A DNA stretch of 40,786 nt, taken from Spirochaetia bacterium (GTDB lineage: Bacteria; Spirochaetota; Leptospiria; Turneriellales; JAOUFE01). Below are positions 34,557 through 40,786 of the stretch, one piece after another (within the stretch, counting starts at the first letter, position 1; every line of letters begins with the position of its first letter). The notes beneath the pieces are model-generated. The model searched no databases. It was given only the letters and a program-made list of their open reading frames with translations, and was not told where the DNA came from. Location of the stretch: the NCBI GenBank assembly GCA_029857955.1, contig JAOUFY010000024.1, positions 1 to 40,786 of the forward strand, given 5' to 3'. Both the position numbers and the translations under genes were made by a program.

Positions 34557-35498
34557 ATGAAACCTGTAATTGTATTAACAGGCCCCACCGGTTGTGGAAA
34601 ATCTCACATAATTTATAATCTACCTCAAAATTTACCCATTGAAATTATAAATGCAGATAGCCGTCAGATTTATCGATTTATGAAAATAGGTACGGCATTA
34701 CCCGATCAAAACGAAATAAAACGATTTAAACATCATATGTTCGAATTTCTTGATCCTTCTGAAGCTTTTTCAGCAGGACAATACATACAAATGTGTAAAA
34801 ATATCATTCACGAGATACATTTAAGAAATAATATCCCTGTTATTGTAGGAGGGTCTTTTTTTTACATTAAATCCTTATGGGACGGACTTATTGAAAATGT
34901 CCAGATAAATCCAATAACACGTGATAAAGTAAATCAATTAACAAAGGAAAAAGCTCACGAACTTCTTTGTGAAATTGATCCAGAAAGAGGTCAAAAGTTA
35001 AACCCCTCTGATGAACATCGCGTAAAACGTTCTTTGATGTTGGTTCTCAGCACAGATCGTCGAGTATCGCAATTAAAAAAGTCGGGAGAAATTTACTCTA
35101 AATATGATTTTCAATCTTTCTACATAGATATGGATAGATCCGTATTATATGAACAAATCAACAAAAGAGTTATGTTAATGTTTCAAAACGGTTTAATTGA
35201 TGAAATAAAAAAACTAACTAAAATGGGCTATACCATACATGACCCAGGGTTAAACGCCATCGGCTATAAAGAAATATTAGAAATAAGCGAGTCCCGAAAT
35301 TTAACTTTAGATAACTGGACTGAAGAGGTTAAACAGGAAGCAGTTTTAAAAATCAGTAAATCAACAAGGAATTTCGCCAAAAGACAACTTACATGGTTTA
35401 GAAATCAGGATAGACTAAAAAGAATTGACCCTCTCTACGCAGTTTCTCTATTATCCGAATTAATTCTTCAATATAAAAAAAAAGAGGAGAGTCTTTAG
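34557..35498 (+). CDS. miaA: tRNA dimethylallyltransferase
   Basis: 313 residues. P-loop GPTGCGKSH (9-17), the catalytic/tRNA-recognition block NADSRQIYRFMKIGTALP, DPSEAFSAGQY, VIVGGSFFYIKSLWDG and the C-terminal LTWFRNQ match MiaA. It transfers the dimethylallyl group to A37 of tRNAs that read codons starting with U. It follows gmk by 4 nt and precedes hfq by 95 nt, the miaA-hfq order common in bacteria. Confidence 0.95.
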   Translation: MKPVIVLTGPTGCGKSHIIYNLPQNLPIEIINADSRQIYRFMKIGTALPDQNEIKRFKHHMFEFLDPSEAFSAGQYIQMCKNIIHEIHLRNNIPVIVGGSFFYIKSLWDGLIENVQINPITRDKVNQLTKEKAHELLCEIDPERGQKLNPSDEHRVKRSLMLVLSTDRRVSQLKKSGEIYSKYDFQSFYIDMDRSVLYEQINKRVMLMFQNGLIDEIKKLTKMGYTIHDPGLNAIGYKEILEISESRNLTLDNWTEEVKQEAVLKISKSTRNFAKRQLTWFRNQDRLKRIDPLYAVSLLSELILQYKKKEESL

Positions 35499-35593
35499 AA
35501 GCATAACTTTGGGTATTATAAACGAAAATAAAACGTTTTAATCCGCAATTCAAATGAATCTTAGATTCCTGATAAAAAACAGAGGAAATTTCA

Positions 35594-35842
35594 ATGATCA
35601 AAAATAACATTCAAGATTATATTCTCAACCAGACACGTAAAGAAAAACAAGTCATTACTATTTACCTTAGTAATGGTGTTCCTCTTAAAGGTAAAGTCAT
35701 AAGTTTCGATAATTATACAATCATTATCGAAAATGATAATAAACAAAGTATGATATATAAACATGCTATCACAACGATTATCCCAGAAAAATCCATTAAG
35801 CTTAATATTAATGAAGCTGAGATGGAGAGCATTACCCAATAA
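35594..35842 (+). CDS. hfq: RNA chaperone Hfq
   Basis: 82 residues with the full Sm fold: N-terminal [14 protein letters not shown] (proximal-face Gln7-Asp8; basic rim residues R15, K16, K18), Sm1 [21 protein letters not shown] and Sm2 [13 protein letters not shown] with the conserved YKH (55-57). The C-terminal tail is only about 15 residues, shorter than in gamma-proteobacteria. Hfq hexamers match small RNAs with mRNAs. An AGAGGAAA ribosome binding site precedes the ATG. The gap after miaA contains the small hairpin GAATC-TTA-GATTC in the leader. The SPFH gene starts 2 nt after the stop, so the two are cotranscribed. Confidence 0.97.
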   Translation: MIKNNIQDYILNQTRKEKQVITIYLSNGVPLKGKVISFDNYTIIIENDNKQSMIYKHAITTIIPEKSIKLNINEAEMESITQ

Positions 35843-35844
35843 GC

Positions 35845-36813
35845 ATGATATCTGGTTTTTTTAAAAACCTGTTTCAGGTCATTGCTTTTGGATGTATTCT
35901 TACTTTAATTTATTTAAACATTATAATTGTTCCTGATAACCATGTAGGTCTTTTGGTGGAAAAAACAAGGGGCTTAAGCGAACCAATGCTAAAGCCAGGG
36001 TACCACTGGAATTGGACAGGTTTTGTTCCCTTCAAATGGAATGTATATAAGATAGACTTAAATCCTCCTGTAGTTAATATACATCTTCGTCAGCCATTAC
36101 GTTATGGGCGCTATCTGGAAGATGCAGATATGTTTTCTATCAATCTCAATATAAATGTTAAGTATAATTTAAGTGAACAATCTGTACTTTTCTTCTGGAA
36201 TTATTTAAAGCATAATATACCCGAATACAACAATTATATTAATGACCGGGTTCGATTAATGGTTGAGCTTTTTTTAAGTGAAACCTATAGAAAAGAAGAA
36301 GATGTAGCGTATCTTAACGTTTTGTTTAGAAAATATGTATCAAATGAGGGAAGATTTAAAAAAGACTGGGATGAAATTTTTAAAGATGAAGGCATTGAAT
36401 TAATACAATATGAGATTACCAAACTGGAAATTCCCGAAGCTGCCGTATATTTTGAAAACATAAAAAATATTGATAAAATTTTTCAAGCGCGCAGAGAAGC
36501 TACGGTTAAAAGACTGATGGCAGAAGCCAATGTATATGAAAAAAATCTTATTGATCATGCCGAGCTGGAAAAAGCAGAAAAGTTTATTGAAATTATGCAA
36601 AAATACCCTGATATTATTAAATATTATCAAATTGAAAAATTAAACCCGAAAGCTAAAATTTTTATCGTAAACGACCAGGTGAAGGATCATGTGAATGATC
36701 AAGTTAAAACAAATGAAATTATTAAAAATAATATCCAGAAAGAAGCTGAAAAACCATCGAATGCGGCGCCACCGCCTGAAGAGAAAGGTAAAATCGAAAG
36801 TATTAAAAAATAA
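35845..36813 (+). CDS. SPFH/band-7 membrane protein
   Basis: 322 residues: one N-terminal membrane helix (about 10-30, VIAFGCILTLIYLNIIIV) directly followed by the band-7 start VPDNHVGLLVEKTRG and LKPGYHWNW, a beta-rich SPFH core with MFSINLNINVKYNL, and a helical, charged region (about 205-260) of the HflK/HflC or stomatin sort. The C-terminus holds a short tandem repeat (VNDQVKDHVNDQVKT, about 275-289) and a Pro/Glu-rich tail. SPFH proteins form membrane-bound cages or scaffolds and often regulate proteases. It begins 2 nt after hfq and is followed by the SppA fusion, a pairing like stomatin with its S49-type partner protease. Confidence 0.82.
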   Translation: MISGFFKNLFQVIAFGCILTLIYLNIIIVPDNHVGLLVEKTRGLSEPMLKPGYHWNWTGFVPFKWNVYKIDLNPPVVNIHLRQPLRYGRYLEDADMFSINLNINVKYNLSEQSVLFFWNYLKHNIPEYNNYINDRVRLMVELFLSETYRKEEDVAYLNVLFRKYVSNEGRFKKDWDEIFKDEGIELIQYEITKLEIPEAAVYFENIKNIDKIFQARREATVKRLMAEANVYEKNLIDHAELEKAEKFIEIMQKYPDIIKYYQIEKLNPKAKIFIVNDQVKDHVNDQVKTNEIIKNNIQKEAEKPSNAAPPPEEKGKIESIKK

Positions 36814-36909
36814 CAATACTTAACAGATTGGTTCAAAACACAAATACAATTTTAAATCGCATTATGCCTGTCCAAGAAAATACCAAAATATTTGACAACA
36901 GGGGCACAA

Positions 36910-39399
36910 ATGGAAAAAGGATTCATGTCACTCTATATTCGGAAAATATTATTTATCCTGAATTTTGCGATTTTACAAGTTTCTGTGGTATTTCCGCTCT
37001 TCTCCCTTAATATCAGCGAAGTTGACAACGCCAATAACTTTATTCACAATCCAAATCTGCCCATTGATTCAACTGCCGCAGCCGATGATATCACAAGTAT
37101 GTATTTTAACCCCGCTGGCATTGGTATACACCCTCTACAAATCGGCATGTACTATGGAAACAACAGTGTGGAAAAACTTCAGGATTACCTTGTATTTCTC
37201 AATTTATTCGGCCTTGCTTTTTCATCTCAATGGCGTCAGACTGATCCAGGTTTTAATGCCCAGAAATTTACAGTTGGTACAGGATTTGAGGCAAGTGATT
37301 TAATAAGTATTGGAACAACGTACAATTGGTATCATTCCAACTCTTCCATTTTAAACAACTATACCGAGTGGGACGTGGGTTTAATCTTCAGACCAATACG
37401 ATGGCTGTCTTTTGGTACTGTAGCGAGAGGACTAAATATTCCGGTCTTTCAAAATGTACAAATTAAACCAAGGCTGGACGCCGGTATTGCCCTTCGCCTT
37501 CCGATTTCAAAATATACGGAACGATTTACGCTTTCTGCTGATGCAACATTTTATTTTGATAAACGAATTGACTACATTATTCCCCGTTTAACAGCTGAAG
37601 TCATACCGTTAAATGGATTTACCTTATATGGAGGTACCGTAAATTTTCAGGATTATTTTTTTGGTTTAAAATTGTCTCAAAACATCACACAAATTTCATT
37701 TCAAGGAAGTATTCCCCGTAATCGCGGTCAAACCTATAGCGGCGGAGTCCTTATAAGCCAGGAAAGGTATAAAACCCAATTTGAAGCAATCCAGTATTAT
37801 CTGCAAATTCCTTTAAACGACCATTATCAGGAAAATAAAAAAAGTTCTGTTATGTTTTTACAGGAAAGCATTTCTTTTTATGACTTAATCGCCAGTATCC
37901 AAAGTGCCGTTAATGATCCACAAATTCGCGGTATTATTATAAAAGCAGATAACTTTTCAGGAGGCTGGGCTCAGGCAGAAGAATTAAGAAACAGTCTGCT
38001 GCAATTCCAGGAAATATCCGGCAAGCCGGTTTATGCCTTTATTGAATCCGGAGGTAACAAGGAATACTACATTGCAACTGCCGCAGAAAGAATCATCATG
38101 CCTCCTGCAGGTACTTTACAACTAAACGGATTACAGGCAGAAGTTTATTATTTACGGGGGCTCCTTGATCTGGTTGGAGTTGAACCTGATTTTATCGCCA
38201 TTGGCGATTATAAATCAGCCCCTCATATGTTTACAAATAAAAATCCAGACAAGTATGAAAAAGAACAAATAACAAAAATACTTACCAACATTCAAAATGA
38301 ACTAAAAAGAGGAATTCTTACCAGAAGAAAAGAGATCAAAGCAGACGAACTTGATAAACTTTTTGATCAGGGATTTTTTTCTGTTAATATGGCAAAAAAA
38401 GCGGGATTTATTGATGATGTAATGTATTTTCCTGAAATAAAAGAAAAGTATTTAAAAGTAATACCAACCATGACTTCATGGAAAATTGATTTAAAAAATT
38501 ACATCAAAACCAAATTGTACAATGACAGCTGGGGGCAGCGACCGGCTGTTGCCGTTTTAACGCTAGAGGGAGAAATCAATTCAGATGAATCCAATATCCC
38601 GTTTCTTGGCGATAATGCCTCGATCACACAGGAAAAGACAATACAATTGATTGAGAAAATTAAAATAAATCCGCTGATCAAGTCAGTTGTTATAAGAATA
38701 AACTCTCCCGGGGGTTCAAGTCTTACATCAGATATATTGTGGAAAGAAATACGTTTGCTTCAAGAAACAAAACCAGTTGTGATATCGCTTGGAAATACAG
38801 CAGCCTCTGGAGGTTATTATCTGGCGGTTGGGGCAGATGAAATACTTGCAGATCAAACATCCATCACTGGTTCCATTGGTGTATATTTTGGAAAATTCAG
38901 TCTTAAAAATTTATATAAAAAACTTGGTATTCACAAGGAAGTTTATAAGATTTATCAAAATGGTGCTATTTTCAGCGAAACAGATGTTTTCTCAAAAGAA
39001 GAGAAAAAGTTACTCCAAAATCAAATGATTGAATTTTATGATCTCTTTATCGATAGAATTCAGCGCAGCCGAACCAGTTTAACAAAAGAAAATATTGAAG
39101 AAAATGCAAACGGGCAGGTCTATACCGGCGCAGATGCCCAAAAGAAAGGAATGGTTGATAAAATTGGAGGACTTTCATTAGCAATTGAAATTGCAAAACA
39201 TAAAGGAAATATAAAAGACGATTATATGAATGTCTTGATGTTTCCAAACAATACTGAAAATATTCTTTCAAATAACAAATTTACTGTTCCGTTACCTAAT
39301 AGCGTCAAGAGCGCGATTAAAATCTTGAGTGATAATGAAAAAACAGGAAGTTCTGATAAAATTCTTTTTTTAATGCCGCTTGACATTGACATTCATTAA
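36910..39399 (+). CDS. sppA: Predicted outer-membrane beta-barrel fused to signal peptide peptidase SppA
   Basis: 829 residues from the ATG at 36910 (AGGGG 6 nt before; an in-frame TTG at 36892 or the ATG at 36943 are alternatives). A signal-like helix (about 12-32) precedes a beta-rich domain of about 270 residues with the PorV/FadL-like early motif FNPAGIG and repeated aromatic strands (LYGGTVNFQDYFFGLKL, VGLIFRPIRWLSFG). The rest (about 300-820) is a tandem SppA (S49): catalytic lysine K435 in IGDYKSAPHMF of the first half and serine S633 in NTAASGGYY of the second; spacing 198 fits the E. coli dyad. SppA degrades signal peptides and membrane fragments. The fusion, and the SPFH gene upstream, suggest protease work near the envelope. 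Barrel insertion is inferred. Confidence 0.85.
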   Translation: MEKGFMSLYIRKILFILNFAILQVSVVFPLFSLNISEVDNANNFIHNPNLPIDSTAAADDITSMYFNPAGIGIHPLQIGMYYGNNSVEKLQDYLVFLNLFGLAFSSQWRQTDPGFNAQKFTVGTGFEASDLISIGTTYNWYHSNSSILNNYTEWDVGLIFRPIRWLSFGTVARGLNIPVFQNVQIKPRLDAGIALRLPISKYTERFTLSADATFYFDKRIDYIIPRLTAEVIPLNGFTLYGGTVNFQDYFFGLKLSQNITQISFQGSIPRNRGQTYSGGVLISQERYKTQFEAIQYYLQIPLNDHYQENKKSSVMFLQESISFYDLIASIQSAVNDPQIRGIIIKADNFSGGWAQAEELRNSLLQFQEISGKPVYAFIESGGNKEYYIATAAERIIMPPAGTLQLNGLQAEVYYLRGLLDLVGVEPDFIAIGDYKSAPHMFTNKNPDKYEKEQITKILTNIQNELKRGILTRRKEIKADELDKLFDQGFFSVNMAKKAGFIDDVMYFPEIKEKYLKVIPTMTSWKIDLKNYIKTKLYNDSWGQRPAVAVLTLEGEINSDESNIPFLGDNASITQEKTIQLIEKIKINPLIKSVVIRINSPGGSSLTSDILWKEIRLLQETKPVVISLGNTAASGGYYLAVGADEILADQTSITGSIGVYFGKFSLKNLYKKLGIHKEVYKIYQNGAIFSETDVFSKEEKKLLQNQMIEFYDLFIDRIQRSRTSLTKENIEENANGQVYTGADAQKKGMVDKIGGLSLAIEIAKHKGNIKDDYMNVLMFPNNTENILSNNKFTVPLPNSVKSAIKILSDNEKTGSSDKILFLMPLDIDIH

Positions 39400-39415
39400 T
39401 GATTTAAATTACCTT

Positions 39416-40540
39416 TTAAATTATTGATTGGTAAAGATCGTGTGTATTTTTTACAAAATTTGCACTAGAAAAATTTTTAACGTGTTGAAAACCATTTGCT
39501 GCTAATTTTTTATGATTGCGATCGATTAATAAAAACTCAATGGCCTCGGCGATACTTCCAGGATTAAATACATCTGCATAGATACCGCCTTCGCCAGCCG
39601 CTTCATGAAAACATGAACCCCGGTTGGTAATGACCGGCGTTTTACATAGCAAAGATTCAATGATGGGAATTCCGAAACCTTCATAAATAGACGGATAAAC
39701 AAACATTTTTGCCCCTGCATACAGGGATGGTAAATACTCTCCAGATACATTATTTAGAAATCTTACCTGAGAAGTAACCCCCTCATTTGCCGCTGTTTTT
39801 TCGAGATTTGTTTTTTCGCTTCCGCTTCCAACAATGATTAATTTTATTTTTTTTTGTTTTAACAACGATATCGCTTTAATCAGAGGGATTAAATTTTTTC
39901 TTTTATTTAAGGAGCCTACATACAAAATATAGGGATCTTTCAAGTTATATTTTTGCATTACAATTTCATGTTTTGATTTATCGATTTTTGTATAATATTG
40001 CGGCGCCGCGCTTTGATAAATTACAAATATTTTTTCAGATGGAATATTTAAAAACTCCATAATGTCATTTTTTGTGTTTTCGCTGATGGCGATGATAGCA
40101 TCTGCCCTATGGCAGCTCTCCAGGTATTTTTTTTTGTAAATCATCACATCCCAGGGTTTGTATAATTCAGGAAACTTGAGAAAAATTAAATCATGAATGG
40201 TAACAACAGTTTTAATTCCAGTTTTTTCGATATTGCGGGGTATTTCGTGAGACAGCCCATGATAGATATCCAGGTTAAATTTTAACAAGTCTTTTACCAT
40301 CGTAAAATTACGCCAATACGTTGAAAACATACGATCAAAGAAAGTATCCGGTTCAATGATTGTGCAGTCATTAAATGTATTTTTATACTGCATCGGTTTT
40401 AGTCCCCGAATTGTCGGCGTAAATAAAAAACAATTGTCGTCCGGATAATTTTTTTTTATTAATTTAACGAGCGTTCTACTGTAATTGCCAAGTCCAGTCT
40501 CATTATAAAAAATACGTTTTGCATCAAAACCGATGTTCAT
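39416..40540 (-). CDS. GT4-family glycosyltransferase (GT-B fold)
   Basis: 374 residues. N-terminal acceptor half: NIGFDAKRIFYNETGLGNYSRTLVKLI, and TVVTIHDLIFLKFPELY. C-terminal donor half: ILYVGSLNKRKNLIPLI, LIIVGSGSEK, RFLNNVSGEYLPSLYAGAKMFVYPS and the retaining-enzyme EX7E motif EGFGIPIIE followed by TPVITNRGSCFHEAAGEGGIY. It should use a nucleotide sugar to build a surface polysaccharide. No membrane helix. It converges with sppA, only 16 nt apart; no terminator is seen there. Confidence 0.92.
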   Translation of the reverse strand: MNIGFDAKRIFYNETGLGNYSRTLVKLIKKNYPDDNCFLFTPTIRGLKPMQYKNTFNDCTIIEPDTFFDRMFSTYWRNFTMVKDLLKFNLDIYHGLSHEIPRNIEKTGIKTVVTIHDLIFLKFPELYKPWDVMIYKKKYLESCHRADAIIAISENTKNDIMEFLNIPSEKIFVIYQSAAPQYYTKIDKSKHEIVMQKYNLKDPYILYVGSLNKRKNLIPLIKAISLLKQKKIKLIIVGSGSEKTNLEKTAANEGVTSQVRFLNNVSGEYLPSLYAGAKMFVYPSIYEGFGIPIIESLLCKTPVITNRGSCFHEAAGEGGIYADVFNPGSIAEAIEFLLIDRNHKKLAANGFQHVKNFSSANFVKNTHDLYQSII

Positions 40541-40624
40541 TAATGCAGATAATAATACAGATATTTACCGAAAAGCAATTTCCTGAATACAAAGTTACAA
40601 TTATATGATTTCAACTGTAATTTT

Positions 40625-40690
40625 GCGGGGGATAGCGAAAAAGACCCTGAGCAAGTGAAGGGGCTTTGAAGCGTAAGGGGGGAGCGGCTA
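40625..40690. other. GC-rich intergenic patch with three G-runs
   Basis: Between the two minus-strand genes at the right edge, the plus strand reads as G-rich blocks (GGGGG, GGGG and GGGGGG) separated by about 30 and 15 nt. No hairpin or coding frame was found. Composition stands out from the AT-rich flanks, so it may be part of a dispersed repeat. Confidence 0.35.
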
Positions 40691-40702
40691 CTTTTTAGTA
40701 AA

Positions 40703-40786
40703 TCATACGACTAAGTCAAAGGCATTTTCCCCATTTAGAAAAGTTCGGTATTTCATATTGTCCCAGAATTCAGCCCAGCGACCTTC
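40703..40786 (-). CDS. C-terminal end of a protein, cut by the right edge
   Basis: From the right edge the minus strand reads 27 codons and a TGA stop at 40705-40703 (ending GRWAEFWDNMKYRTFLNG then ENAFDLVV). The aromatic and charged composition looks like real coding sequence, but the piece is too short to assign a family. Confidence 0.45.
   Translation of the reverse strand, partial: EGRWAEFWDNMKYRTFLNGENAFDLVV

Noticed and set aside
35591..35839. Open frame on the minus strand covering nearly all of hfq
   Set aside because: It mirrors the hfq frame, has a Phe/Ile/Asn-rich composition typical of antisense frames in AT-rich genes, and has no ribosome binding site; hfq is certain.
36661..36715. 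Tandem VNDQVKD/HVNDQVKT repeat near the SPFH C-terminus as a mobile or CRISPR-like repeat
   Set aside because: Only two diverged in-frame copies; an ordinary local duplication in a disordered tail.

Overview
The window is a strongly AT-rich chromosomal segment from a diderm (two-membrane) bacterium. Envelope evidence includes several lipoprotein signal peptides, a SurA-like lipoprotein, an RND/MMPL exporter and a predicted outer-membrane barrel fused to a signal-peptide-peptidase domain. Gene content (YaaR/DUF327 with a bactofilin and an M23 protein, Hfq next to MiaA, loose lipoboxes, tRNA without encoded CCA, perfect CIRCE) fits a spirochaete-like lineage, perhaps near Leptospirales. That assignment is inference from gene content and memory of families, not a search result. 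There are no rRNA genes, CRISPR arrays, prophage or complete insertion sequences.

Layout. 1-1,721 (minus): cell-shape cluster of YaaR-like protein (cut by the window edge), bactofilin, and a membrane-anchored M23-family protein whose metal site is degenerate. 1,905-4,691 (plus): a small unknown protein followed by an SPL-like radical SAM enzyme, then a tandem HD/HD-GYP protein. 4,790-4,873: tRNA-Leu(CAG). 4,884-8,891 (plus): small membrane protein, biotin ligase, GcvT, an unknown helical protein ending in a cold-shock domain, and PgeF (YfiH). 8,881-9,666 (minus): Hpt protein and a lipoprotein. 9,810-12,211 (plus): SurE, TPR protein, family 2 glycosyltransferase, convergent with a secreted TPR protein (12,178-13,461, minus). 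13,584-16,492 (plus): transaldolase, orphan ParA overlapping a single-pass membrane protein, and a SurA-like lipoprotein. 16,510-16,649: a 140-bp palindromic MITE-like repeat. 16,661-18,160 (minus): UbiD-type decarboxylase. 18,373-18,750: thioredoxin-like [2Fe-2S] ferredoxin. 18,851-19,771 (minus): methyltransferase.

20,119-22,437 (plus): a divergent receiver protein and L-aspartate oxidase. 22,468-23,409 (minus): small membrane protein and 5-formyl-THF cyclo-ligase. 23,623-26,877 (plus): intact M23 lipoprotein, two small membrane proteins and a phosphohexomutase. 26,899-33,746 (minus): RND/MMPL exporter, ClpB under a perfect CIRCE operator, and an ankyrin-repeat protein. 34,004-39,399 (plus): gmk, miaA, hfq, an SPFH/band-7 protein and the barrel-SppA fusion. 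39,416-40,540 (minus): GT4 glycosyltransferase, then a GC-rich patch and the 3' end of another minus-strand gene.

Most of the window is housekeeping (cofactors, folate/one-carbon, NAD, tRNA modification, proteostasis, envelope). No clear defence or mobile system was found. The most unusual items are the helical-domain/cold-shock fusion, the receiver with Glu at the phospho-Asp position and a lysine-rich tail, the degenerate M23 protein next to bactofilin, the SPFH plus barrel-SppA pair downstream of hfq, the orphan ParA/membrane-protein pair, the SPL-like radical SAM lacking the spore-lyase cysteine, and the CIRCE element that contains the clpB ribosome binding site.
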